A DNA stretch of 27,110 nucleotides from NCBI GenBank assembly GCA_051870875.1, contig JBJECG010000049.1, positions 1-27,110 on the forward strand, in the 5' to 3' direction. Positions 1 to 7,274 of the stretch are shown one piece after another. The translations under genes and the position numbers were made by a program. The DNA is from Aphodosoma sp051870875. GTDB lineage: Bacteria; Bacteroidota; Bacteroidia; Bacteroidales; Paludibacteraceae. Position 1 is the first letter of the stretch. Every line of letters begins with the position of its first letter. The notes beneath the pieces were generated by a model that was given only the letters and a program-made list of their open reading frames with translations, ran no database searches and had not been told where the DNA came from.

Positions 1-163
1 CAGTGACACCATCCTTGGTGATGTGCGGAGCTCCGAATTTCTTTTCGATGATTACATTGCGTCCTTTCGGTCCGAGTGTGACTTTGACTGCATCAGCCAA
101 CTCATCGACACCTTTTTTCAACTGGTCGCGGGCGTCTATATTAAATGCAATTTCTTTAGCCAT
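1..163 (-). CDS. groL: Chaperonin GroEL, 5' part only (cut by window edge)
   Basis: This is the N-terminal 54 codons of the 60-kDa chaperonin, the ATP-driven folding barrel of the cytoplasm that works with the GroES lid. The translated start reads MAKEIAFNIDARDQLKKGVD and continues into the family hallmark TLGPKGRNV, the nucleotide-binding segment near residues 30-38. The ATG is the complement of 161-163. It lies 38 nt after the groES stop codon, in the usual groES-groEL order, so both are almost certainly co-transcribed from a promoter upstream of groES. The gene runs off the left edge of the window, so nothing can be said about its C-terminus. Confidence 0.97.
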   Translation of the reverse strand, partial: MAKEIAFNIDARDQLKKGVDELADAVKVTLGPKGRNVIIEKKFGAPHITKDGVT

Positions 164-201
164 AGTAGTATATTTTATTTAATGGGTTTGTACTAAATTA
201 T

Positions 202-471
202 TCAAAGGATTGCGAGTACGTCAGACTGACGCATAATAAGGTATTTTTCACCTTCGTATTCGAGTTCTGTCCCTGCATATTTGCCGTAAAGCACTTCGTC
301 ACCGGCCTTGAGGATCATCTCTTCGTCTTTGGTACCGTTACCTACGGCAACGACTTTACCACGAAGTGGTTTTTCTTTTGCGGAATCGGGGATGATGATG
401 CCGCCAATCGTCTTTTCTTCTGCCGGTGCGGGGAGAATGAGCACCCGGTCTGCCAATGGTTTGATGTTCAT
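202..471 (-). CDS. groES: Co-chaperonin GroES (89 aa)
   Basis: GroES forms the heptameric lid of the GroEL folding chamber in the cytoplasm. The 89-residue length is normal for the family. The conserved N-terminus MNIKPLADRVLILPAPAEEK, the mobile-loop segment EEKTIGGIIIPDSAKEKP (about residues 18-35) and the GDEVLYGKYAGTE segment (about 57-69) are all present. The start codon (complement of 469-471) is preceded by an A-rich stretch rather than a Shine-Dalgarno sequence, as is usual in Bacteroidota. groEL follows after 38 nt. No CIRCE-type inverted repeat was found upstream. The best matching promoter is far away (824-856) and would give a leader of about 345 nt. Confidence 0.97.
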   Translation of the reverse strand: MNIKPLADRVLILPAPAEEKTIGGIIIPDSAKEKPLRGKVVAVGNGTKDEEMILKAGDEVLYGKYAGTELEYEGEKYLIMRQSDVLAIL

Positions 472-823
472 AATGGATAATGTTTTATTGTTGTTAATAT
501 TTTAGTTTTTATATTTCCGCTTACTTGTGGCATATTCTGTCATTTACAGCGTACACAGCCGATTGTATCAAAACACATGCCAAAGAGGAATCAATCCAAA
601 ATTGACACAACAGAGTGACAAATTGACAAACGCAGACAATCAGGACATGAGTTGCGGAAAAGGTTTCCACGTTGCAGACCCGAAAATTATCAGAAAACAT
701 CTGCGGAAGTACACAACACGAATGTGACAAAAAGGCAAAAATGCGGAGATGACGACAGAATAAGATCCCTACAGGCAGCAAGCAGTGATATCCACCATCA
801 ACCACGACCGACAGCTTGCGCTG

Positions 824-856
824 CAAATGTACGGCAACAAGTTGTACAGCTGCAAA
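824..856 (-). promoter_or_regulatory. Candidate promoter for groES-groEL (minus strand)
   Basis: On the minus strand TTTG (complement of 853-856) is followed after 21 nt by TACATTTG (complement of 824-831), an exact fit to the Bacteroides consensus TTTG / 19-21 nt / TAnnTTTG. Transcription would begin near 817, leaving a leader of roughly 345 nt before groES, which is long. Whether this is the main groES promoter is uncertain. It interleaves with the plus-strand promoter at 841-872. Confidence 0.5.
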
Positions 857-872
857 AAATAGTGTACCTTTG
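841..872 (+). promoter_or_regulatory. Promoter for the glycosyltransferase-prfB unit
   Basis: GTTG (841-844) lies 20 nt upstream of TACCTTTG (865-872), fitting the -33/-7 pattern of the Bacteroidota primary sigma factor. The predicted start of transcription near 879 lies downstream of an in-frame ATG at 816, so translation must begin further in. This supports the ATG at 984. Confidence 0.65.
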
Positions 873-983
873 CGGTTGGAAAAGCCTGGTTCTGCCGTTT
901 TGTGCAGTTTTCGTCCCGTTTTCAGGCGGAATATGACTGCTCCGCATCAAACCTTCTTATCAGAAACCAACAAATCAACCATT

Positions 984-1730
984 ATGAAAAGTGATTCGGT
1001 CGTCATCATACCGACATACAATGAAAAGGAGAATATAGAAAAGATTATCCGTGCCATATTCGCACTACCGAAAGTATTCCACATACTGGTGATAGATGAC
1101 GGGTCGCCTGATGGTACAGCAGCCATAGTCAAACGACTCCAGCAGGAGTTTGCGGAAGAACTACACCTGGTGGAACGCAGCGGCAAACTCGGACTCGGTA
1201 CTGCATACATAGCCGGATTCCATTGGGTACTCGGGCATGATTACCAATATTGTTTCGAGATGGATGCCGATTTCTCGCATCCGGTACCCAAACTCACCGA
1301 ACTGTATGATGCCTGTGCCAGCCAGGGGGCAGACGTGGCAGTCGGGTCGCGCTACGTAGGCAATGTGGTCAATGTGGTCAACTGGCCTATGGGGCGCGTT
1401 CTGATGAGCTACTACGCCTCAAAATACGTCCGATTCATAACCGGCATACCGGTAGCTGACACAACAGCGGGATTCAAGTGCTACCGCCGTCAGGTACTTG
1501 AAACAATCGAACTCGACAAAATACATTTCAAAGGCTATGCATTCCAGATAGAGATGAAGTTTACGGCGTACAAGTGCGGATTCACCATCAAAGAAGTGCC
1601 TATAGTTTTCGTCAACCGTGTGGAAGGCACATCAAAAATGTCGGGAGGCATATTTTCGGAGGCACTTTTCGGCGTCATCCGTCTGAAAATAAACAGCTGG
1701 TTCAGAAAATACCCGCAAAAACAGAAATAA
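984..1730 (+). CDS. Polyprenol monophosphomannose synthase-like glycosyltransferase (GT2)
   Basis: This 248-aa family 2 glycosyltransferase resembles dolichol/polyprenol-phosphate mannose synthases, which move a sugar from a nucleotide donor to a polyprenyl phosphate on the inner membrane face. Visible motifs are IIPTYNEKENI (8-18), the nucleotide-binding VIDDGSPDGT (36-45), the metal-binding DxD as MDAD (93-96), GSRYV (121-125), DTTAGFKCYRR and EGTSKMSGG near the C-terminus. There is no membrane anchor domain, as in the short soluble class. The start at 984 was chosen because the N-terminal motif begins there and a promoter lies between it and the farther upstream in-frame ATG at 816. A 9-bp tandem duplication makes NVVNVVN at 127-133. 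prfB follows after 31 nt, so the two are probably co-transcribed. The sugar is not evident from the sequence. Confidence 0.9.
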   Translation: MKSDSVVIIPTYNEKENIEKIIRAIFALPKVFHILVIDDGSPDGTAAIVKRLQQEFAEELHLVERSGKLGLGTAYIAGFHWVLGHDYQYCFEMDADFSHPVPKLTELYDACASQGADVAVGSRYVGNVVNVVNWPMGRVLMSYYASKYVRFITGIPVADTTAGFKCYRRQVLETIELDKIHFKGYAFQIEMKFTAYKCGFTIKEVPIVFVNRVEGTSKMSGGIFSEALFGVIRLKINSWFRKYPQKQK

Positions 1731-1761
1731 TATCACCCTATATCATCTACACAGCACACAA

Positions 1762-2874
1762 ATGACAACGAGCGAACAGATAAAAGATGCCAACGAGCGT
1801 GTGGAAGCCCTGCACCGCTACCTGAACATAGAAGACAAAAAGATACAGCTGGAAGAGGAGGAGCTTAAGACCCAAGCTCCGGAGTTCTGGCAGGATCAGA
1901 AACGTGCGGAGCAACAGATGAAACTGGTCAAAGGGCTGAAATTCTGGATCGAAGGGTTCAACCATGTGCGCGATGCCGTAAACGAGGTACAAATAGCATA
2001 CGATTTCTATAAAGAAGATGCCATGACGGAAGAAGAAGTGGATGAGGCCTACAGCACGGCAATATCGGCCATCGAAGACCTGGAGATGCGCAACATGCTA
2101 CGCCGGGAAGAAGACAAACTCGGCGCTGTACTGAAAATAGTGGCAGGAGCCGGCGGCACAGAAGCTCAGGACTGGGCGCAAATGCTCATGCGCATGTATC
2201 TGCGCTGGTGCGAAAAACAAGGTTATAAAGCCGAAATAACCAACATGATAGACGGAGACGAAGCTGGAATCAAAACCGTAACCGTACAGATTGACGGAGA
2301 CTACGCCTACGGGTATCTGAAATCAGAAAACGGAGTACACCGTCTTGTGCGTGTATCGCCATACAACGCACAAGGCAAACGTATGACATCATTTACATCA
2401 GTATTCGTAGTGCCTTTGGTAGATGACACGATTGAGATTGAAATCAACCCAGCCAACCTGTCTTGGGATACGTTCCGTTCATCAGGTGCCGGCGGCCAGA
2501 ACGTCAACAAGGTCGAAACCGGAGTCAGGTGCAAATACACGTTCATCAACCCGCTGACCAACGAACCGGACGAAATAGTGATCGAAAACACCGAAAGCCG
2601 CTCCCAGCTCGACAACCGAGAGAACGCCCTGCGTCTGCTGCGGTCACAACTTTATGAACTGGAACTGCAAAAACGACGGGAAGAAACGGCCAAAATAGAG
2701 GCCGGCAAGAAAAAGATAGAATGGGGGTCACAAATACGCTCATACGTATTCGATGACCGCCGCGTAAAGGATCACCGCACCGACTACCAGACCTCCAACG
2801 TCGGTGCCGTGATGGACGGCGACATAGACATGTTCATCAAAACGTACCTGATGGAATTTGGCGGCAACGAATAA
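1762..2874 (+). CDS. prfB: Peptide chain release factor 2
   Basis: RF2 (370 aa) reads stop codons UGA and UAA and releases the finished protein on the ribosome. The catalytic GGQ lies at 244-246 within SSGAGGQNVNK. The codon-reading tripeptide, SPF in E. coli RF2, here reads SPY (199-201) in the context HRLVRVSPYNAQGKR. The N-terminal helical domain is complete and in frame from the ATG. The autoregulatory +1 frameshift site found in many RF2 genes (CTT TGA C after about 25 codons) is absent: the equivalent place at residues 20-25 reads YLNIED with codons TAC CTG AAC. It follows the glycosyltransferase by 31 nt and is closed by a hairpin terminator at 2907-2946. Confidence 0.97.
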   Translation: MTTSEQIKDANERVEALHRYLNIEDKKIQLEEEELKTQAPEFWQDQKRAEQQMKLVKGLKFWIEGFNHVRDAVNEVQIAYDFYKEDAMTEEEVDEAYSTAISAIEDLEMRNMLRREEDKLGAVLKIVAGAGGTEAQDWAQMLMRMYLRWCEKQGYKAEITNMIDGDEAGIKTVTVQIDGDYAYGYLKSENGVHRLVRVSPYNAQGKRMTSFTSVFVVPLVDDTIEIEINPANLSWDTFRSSGAGGQNVNKVETGVRCKYTFINPLTNEPDEIVIENTESRSQLDNRENALRLLRSQLYELELQKRREETAKIEAGKKKIEWGSQIRSYVFDDRRVKDHRTDYQTSNVGAVMDGDIDMFIKTYLMEFGGNE

Positions 2875-2906
2875 TTTCCATACCGAACAAAGAAAAAACA
2901 CATTGA

Positions 2907-2946
2907 GGCGGTGAATCAATTTGCATATAAATTGACATCGCCTTTT
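2907..2946 (+). terminator. Intrinsic terminator of the glycosyltransferase-prfB unit
   Basis: GGCGGTG (2907-2913) pairs with CATCGCC (2936-2942), including one G-U pair. After a two-base AA bulge, TCAATTT (2916-2922) pairs with AAATTGA (2929-2935) around the loop GCATAT. The stem is followed by TTTT (2943-2946). It sits 32 nt after the prfB stop and rules out the upstream GTG at 2911 as a start for the next gene. Confidence 0.75.
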
Positions 2947-3042
2947 CTGAAACTGCGGCAGCAACATTGCCTGTGCGTACAATTTGGCAAGACAGTAAAA
3001 CAAGCCCCTGCCTGGCGCACTCTTAAAAACAACAGACTCATC

Positions 3043-4581
3043 ATGTCGGGACTAAAACAGTTGGCCAAAGAAACAGCCATATACGGACTTAGCAGCATAG
3101 TCGGGAAATTTCTCAACTGGTGCCTTGTCCCTCTCTACAGCTACGTACTGGCCGATGCCGGAGAATACGGCATCGTAACGAACCTTTACGCCTGGACGGC
3201 AATAGTCATCATCATACTGACCTACGGTATGGAAACCGGATTTTTCCGTTTTGTCAACAAAAATCCTGAAGACGAACGTATCACGCACCGCGTATACACC
3301 ACGACCATGACATCACTCGCAGCCACCTCTACCCTCTTCATAATCTGCGTCCTGCTGTTCTACCGTCAGATATCGGATGCCATGGGTTATGGCAATCACC
3401 CTGAATTTGTAGCGATACTCGGCGTAGTAGTAGCCATCGATGCCTTTGACAGCATACCATTTTCCTACCTTCGGCACCTCAACCGTCCGATTGTGTTTGC
3501 AGGCTTGAAGATAATGATGATAATGGTCAACATACTGAGCAACATTTTCTTCCTCGTACTGTGTCCTGTCATATACAAATCCAATCCCGGCTGGATTGAC
3601 TGGTTCTACAAGACCGACTATGGCGTAGGATACATAGTCATATCCAACCTCATATCCACCATTGCCGTCACATTGGCTCTGATACCATATATGTCAGTCG
3701 GACGGTGGACCTTTGACAAAGTTCTGCTCCGCCGTATGCTGCACTACAGTCTGCCCCTGCTCCTGTTCGGCATAGCCGGCATAATGAACCAGACTATCGA
3801 CAAAATCATCTTTCCGATTGTCTACCCCTATCCGGATAAAGCCATGAGCGAACTCGGCATATACGGGGCATGCTTCAAGATAGCCATGGTTATGATGATG
3901 TTCACCTACGCATTCCGCTTTGCGTACGAGCCGTTCGTATTCGCCAAACACGGCAGCAAAGACAGCAAGGAAAGTTATGCCGATGCAATGAAATACTATA
4001 TCATCACGGCACTGCTCATATTCCTCGGGATGACATTCTATGTGGAAATATTCCAATATTTGCTCAGCAGCGAATACCGCGTAGGATTGGCAGTAATACC
4101 CGTTGTACTCATCACCTACCTTGTACAGGGTATAGTCTACAACCTGTCACTTTGGTACAAGCTGACGGACAAAACCTATTGGGGTGCCATACTGTCACTG
4201 GCCGGATTCGTCATCACACTCCTCATAAACATAATCTTTGTACCGATATACAGTTATTGGGCCAGTGCATACGCATCGTTGGCCAGCTACGTTGTCATGG
4301 CACTTCTCAGTTACTTCATAGGCCAACGCCACTACAATATCGCATACCCGCTGCGCAGCATTGCAAAATATACGCTCCTTACGGTCGTACTATGGTGTGC
4401 CGGCATGCTGGTACCAATCGGAAACGTGTGGCTGCGCATGTCTTACCGCACCGGCCTGCTGCTGATATTTGTAGGCTATATGATACATACCGACTTGCCT
4501 CTCCCGTCGATACCCGGCATAAACAGGCTTATCAAAAATAAACACGGAAAAAACATTGCAAAAACGGAGAAAAACCATTAA
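3043..4581 (+). CDS. Flippase-like polysaccharide biosynthesis membrane protein
   Basis: This 512-aa protein has about 12-14 hydrophobic segments and resembles the Wzx/MATE-like flippases that move lipid-linked sugars across the inner membrane. The N-terminus MSGLKQLAKETAIYGLSSIV, followed by a conserved polar-aromatic segment (PLYSYVLADAGEYG) typical of oligosaccharide flippases, supports the start at 3043. A farther in-frame GTG at 2911 lies inside the prfB terminator stem and is rejected. The substrate cannot be read from the sequence. It could be a capsule or O-unit flippase or a MurJ-like lipid II flippase, and the position directly ahead of mreB is suggestive but not proof. The last codons overlap the mreB promoter. 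Confidence 0.85.
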   Translation: MSGLKQLAKETAIYGLSSIVGKFLNWCLVPLYSYVLADAGEYGIVTNLYAWTAIVIIILTYGMETGFFRFVNKNPEDERITHRVYTTTMTSLAATSTLFIICVLLFYRQISDAMGYGNHPEFVAILGVVVAIDAFDSIPFSYLRHLNRPIVFAGLKIMMIMVNILSNIFFLVLCPVIYKSNPGWIDWFYKTDYGVGYIVISNLISTIAVTLALIPYMSVGRWTFDKVLLRRMLHYSLPLLLFGIAGIMNQTIDKIIFPIVYPYPDKAMSELGIYGACFKIAMVMMMFTYAFRFAYEPFVFAKHGSKDSKESYADAMKYYIITALLIFLGMTFYVEIFQYLLSSEYRVGLAVIPVVLITYLVQGIVYNLSLWYKLTDKTYWGAILSLAGFVITLLINIIFVPIYSYWASAYASLASYVVMALLSYFIGQRHYNIAYPLRSIAKYTLLTVVLWCAGMLVPIGNVWLRMSYRTGLLLIFVGYMIHTDLPLPSIPGINRLIKNKHGKNIAKTEKNH

Positions 4582-4586
4582 CTTTG
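4555..4586 (+). promoter_or_regulatory. Promoter for mreB and the elongasome genes
   Basis: ATTG (4555-4558) and TAACTTTG (4579-4586) are 20 nt apart, matching the Bacteroidota -33/-7 pattern. The -7 box begins exactly at the TAA stop codon of the flippase-like gene (4579-4581). Transcription would begin near 4593, giving mreB a leader of about 70 nt. Confidence 0.7.
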
Positions 4587-4661
4587 CTATGTATACGCGG
4601 ATATTATGCGGCGTACATATATATCACTGAAAACGAACAATATACTTGCTTATAATACAGC

Positions 4662-5696
4662 ATGGGACTCTTTTCTTTAACACAAGAGATAGCTATAGAC
4701 CTCGGCACAGCCAATACAGTCATAATCTGCAATGACAAGATAGTGGTAGACCAGCCGTCGATAGTAGCATTGGACAGCAGGACACAGAAGCTCGAAGCCA
4801 TAGGCAGCAAAGCGTACCAGATGCGCGGAAAAACCAATCCGAACATATATGTCGTGCGCCCGCTGCGTGACGGTGTGATTGCAGACTTCAACGCGGCAGA
4901 ACTTATGATCCGCGGACTTATAAAAATGATACCCCGCAAAAGCCGTCTTTTCACCTCCTCGCTCCGAATGGTCATAGGCATACCGTCTGGCAGTACCCAG
5001 GTGGAAATGCGTGCCGTACGCGATTCGGCTGATCACGCCGGGGGTCGCGATGTATATATGATACCGGAACCTATGGCCGCCGCTTTGGGTATAGGTCTTG
5101 ATGTGGAAGCCCCGGAGGGGAACATGATCGTGGATATAGGCGGCGGTACTACAGAAATTGCCGTCATATCACTCGGCGGTATCGTCACCGACCGTTCGAT
5201 ACGTATAGCCGGCGATGAATTTACGTCTGACATTATGGACTACATGTTCCGTCAGCATAATATCAAGATAGGCGAAACAATGGCAGAAAACATAAAAAAG
5301 AACGTAGGATCCGCCATTATAGACCTTGGAGAAAGGGAAGGAGAGGAAGTGCCTGAAGATTTTATAGTGAAAGGGCCGAACCGCATCACATCGCTTCCGA
5401 TGGAAGTACCGGTATCGTACCAGGAGATAGCTCATGCTATCGACAAGTCGATTTCGAAAATAGAAGCGGCCATCCTTGCAGCGCTTGAAGACACTCCGCC
5501 GGAACTGTATGCCGACCTCGTAAACAAGGGTATCTACCTGACAGGAGGCGGTGCGTTGCTGAAAGGTCTGGCGCGCCGTCTGACAGACAAGATACAGATA
5601 CAGTTCCACGTAGCCGAGGATCCGCTGCGTGCTGTGGCCCGAGGTACCGGAATAGCACTGAAAAACGTCGACAAATTCCGTTTTCTGTTGAGATAA
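4662..5696 (+). CDS. mreB: Rod shape-determining protein MreB
   Basis: MreB (344 aa) is the bacterial actin homologue. Its membrane-bound filaments guide side-wall peptidoglycan synthesis. The phosphate-binding segment DLGTANT (13-19), the central DIGGGTTEIAVISLGG segment and the C-terminal adenosine motif GIYLTGGGALLKGL are all present. The length is normal. The hydrophobic N-terminus MGLFSLTQEIAIDLG is typical of Bacteroidales MreB and fixes the start. It begins the mreBCD-mrdA-rodA block, with its own promoter at 4555-4586. The 143-nt gap to mreC holds a hairpin (5721-5767) that could lower transcription of the downstream genes relative to mreB. Confidence 0.98.
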   Translation: MGLFSLTQEIAIDLGTANTVIICNDKIVVDQPSIVALDSRTQKLEAIGSKAYQMRGKTNPNIYVVRPLRDGVIADFNAAELMIRGLIKMIPRKSRLFTSSLRMVIGIPSGSTQVEMRAVRDSADHAGGRDVYMIPEPMAAALGIGLDVEAPEGNMIVDIGGGTTEIAVISLGGIVTDRSIRIAGDEFTSDIMDYMFRQHNIKIGETMAENIKKNVGSAIIDLGEREGEEVPEDFIVKGPNRITSLPMEVPVSYQEIAHAIDKSISKIEAAILAALEDTPPELYADLVNKGIYLTGGGALLKGLARRLTDKIQIQFHVAEDPLRAVARGTGIALKNVDKFRFLLR

Positions 5697-5720
5697 CCCG
5701 TCATGTAGTGCTACACTGTA

Positions 5721-5767
5721 AAAATGAGGATGTGTCAGAATTGCCAATTTTGATATAGCCTCATTTT
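5721..5767 (+). terminator. Possible attenuating hairpin between mreB and mreC
   Basis: AAAATGAGG (5721-5729) and CCTCATTTT (5759-5767) are exact inverted copies around a 29-nt loop that could pair further (AATT...AATT). The U-run is part of the stem. It may act as a leaky terminator or an RNA-processing site. The large loop makes this uncertain. Confidence 0.35.
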
Positions 5768-5839
5768 CATATCTTGCAGACAACAGTTCTCTATTAGTAA
5801 ATACAGCCAACGATTCAAATACACCATACCGCGATTACC

Positions 5840-6670
5840 GTGCAAAAGATTCTGCTATTCCTGTACCGCCATCTCAACCTGTGGATATTCCTGATTCTGG
5901 AAACAAGCTCCATACTGCTGCTGGTAAACCACAACAAGTTCCAACAGAGTGTTGCCTTTCGTGCCGGTACCACAGTATCGGCATGGTGCTACGGTATAAC
6001 TTCATCAGTGTCGCAGTATTTCGGGCTTAACAAACAAAATGCCATGTTAGCCCGGCAAAATGCCGAATTGATGAACCAAAACGCACTGTTGCAGCAACAG
6101 CTCAACATCATCGCAGACAGCATAACAGCCGACTTACAGGCACCTGCCGACATAAGGTATATCAAATCACGTGTAGTGTACAACAGTATCTACCGGATCC
6201 GCAATTACATCATCATCGACCGCGGAGCCAACCACGGAATCACACCCGATATGGGCGTGATGTCGGCTTCCGGTGTAGTGGGTGTGGTAGAACGTGTCAG
6301 TTCGAACTACGCCATAGTCCTGCCGCTCATCAATCCGGAACAACATATAAGCGCAAAAATACGCTCCACCAACCAGCTTGGAGCAATATCATGGAAAGGC
6401 TACGACCCGTACGTCATACAGATGGATGAGGTGCCAGCCCACGTTTCCGTATCGGAGGGTGACACTATAGTCACGACTGGTTTTTCAACCATATTTCCTG
6501 AAGGTGAGATGATAGGTACGGTCAAGAAAGCTTCGTTGCCGGACAATGCCCGTTTCTGGCAAATCGACATCACGCCAGCCGTTGACTTTTCCTGCATAGA
6601 CTACGTAACCGTATCAGCTTACATCCGGAAATCAGAATACAAGACCATGCAACAAACCCTCAGCAAATAA
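5840..6670 (+). CDS. mreC: Rod shape-determining protein MreC
   Basis: MreC (276 aa) spans the inner membrane once and lines up periplasmic peptidoglycan synthases, activating PBP2/RodA. A transmembrane helix lies near residues 11-30. A coiled-coil stretch rich in Gln/Asn/Leu follows at about 62-92 (QNAMLARQNAELMNQNALLQ). The beta-domain after that contains VVYNSIYRIRNYIIIDRG and the conserved MGVMSASGVVGVV. The start codon is GTG at 5840, with no in-frame ATG that would keep the membrane helix. It lies 143 nt after mreB and 45 nt before mreD. Confidence 0.95.
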   Translation: MQKILLFLYRHLNLWIFLILETSSILLLVNHNKFQQSVAFRAGTTVSAWCYGITSSVSQYFGLNKQNAMLARQNAELMNQNALLQQQLNIIADSITADLQAPADIRYIKSRVVYNSIYRIRNYIIIDRGANHGITPDMGVMSASGVVGVVERVSSNYAIVLPLINPEQHISAKIRSTNQLGAISWKGYDPYVIQMDEVPAHVSVSEGDTIVTTGFSTIFPEGEMIGTVKKASLPDNARFWQIDITPAVDFSCIDYVTVSAYIRKSEYKTMQQTLSK

Positions 6671-6715
6671 TACCAGCAACGTGCTCTACCGGACGAAGAC
6701 GCCTTATTTCACAAG

Positions 6716-7234
6716 ATGAAAACCATACTGGAATACATATCACTCTCACTGGCTCTCATATTGAGTCAGGTATTGCTTGTCAACCATATAGAGGTAACAG
6801 GTGCCATCAACCCGTTTATATATACATATGCCGTACTTATACTGCCGTCCAAAACCAATCACATAGCATCAGTAGTCATTGGTTTCACCATCGGCACAGT
6901 CATGGATGCCTTCTGCGGCACATGGGGTATGCATGCAGCAGCCACCACGTTGATGGCATTCGTCCGCCCGTACATCTTCACACTGTGTGCCTCACAGGAA
7001 GATACAGGCAAAGGCACAATTGCATACCATGCCATGCCAGCCACATTTGCCAAATACTCCATTATACTCACAGTCATCCACCATTCGGTACTTTTCACAC
7101 TCGAGGCTTTTTCGTTCAACCATTACTGGTTTGTCATGATAAAGACATTGGTCAGTTCAATCATATCGATGCTGTTCATAGCCTTGTTCGAACACATCAG
7201 GACAATCAATTTCCAGACGCAGCAAAAACGCTGA
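6716..7234 (+). CDS. mreD: Rod shape-determining protein MreD
   Basis: MreD (172 aa) is a small inner-membrane protein of the elongasome, mutually stabilising with MreC. The sequence is almost wholly hydrophobic, with five to six membrane segments. It also has the MreD-like segment GFTIGTVMDAFCGTWGMHAAATT (about 57-79), in which an acidic residue and glycines follow the second or third helix. Sequence conservation in this family is low, so the assignment rests on membrane topology plus position between mreC and mrdA. It is 45 nt after mreC and 40 nt before mrdA. Confidence 0.93.
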   Translation: MKTILEYISLSLALILSQVLLVNHIEVTGAINPFIYTYAVLILPSKTNHIASVVIGFTIGTVMDAFCGTWGMHAAATTLMAFVRPYIFTLCASQEDTGKGTIAYHAMPATFAKYSIILTVIHHSVLFTLEAFSFNHYWFVMIKTLVSSIISMLFIALFEHIRTINFQTQQKR

Positions 7235-7274
7235 CCGTTCTTTATTCTTCCAAACCAAACTATGTATACCACCA

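Larger units (their letters stand above)
472..983. other. Divergent intergenic region between groES and the glycosyltransferase
   Basis: This 512-nt region separates two genes that point away from each other. It contains the divergent promoter pair at 824-872 and otherwise no gene I can support. Reading frames of 60-100 codons exist on both strands but none resembles a protein family. A weaker minus-strand promoter-like pair lies at 597-630 (CAATTTTG and TTTG on the minus strand, 22 nt apart), which would give groES a more ordinary leader of about 115 nt. Three TGACA motifs cluster at 602-628 (TTGACA, GTGACA, TTGACA) without an obvious role. Confidence 0.6.

Noticed and set aside
472..620. 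CIRCE-type heat-shock operator ahead of groES
   Set aside because: No TTAGCACTC...GAGTGCTAA inverted repeat was found; only isolated TGACA motifs.
521..826. 101-codon minus-strand frame upstream of groES
   Set aside because: Cysteine-rich, no family resemblance, and it would start within the -7 box of the groES-side promoter.
816..983. N-terminal extension of the glycosyltransferase
   Set aside because: The extra 56 residues are unlike the family and begin upstream of the promoter at 841-872.
2911..3042. GTG start for the flippase-like gene
   Set aside because: It lies inside the stem of the prfB terminator, and the extension does not look like a flippase N-terminus.
3870..4541. 223-codon plus-strand frame inside the flippase-like gene
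   Set aside because: Out-of-frame shadow; low-complexity His/Arg/Gln-rich translation.
5169..5810. 213-codon antisense frame over mreB
   Set aside because: Shadow of mreB on the opposite strand; composition is not that of a protein family.
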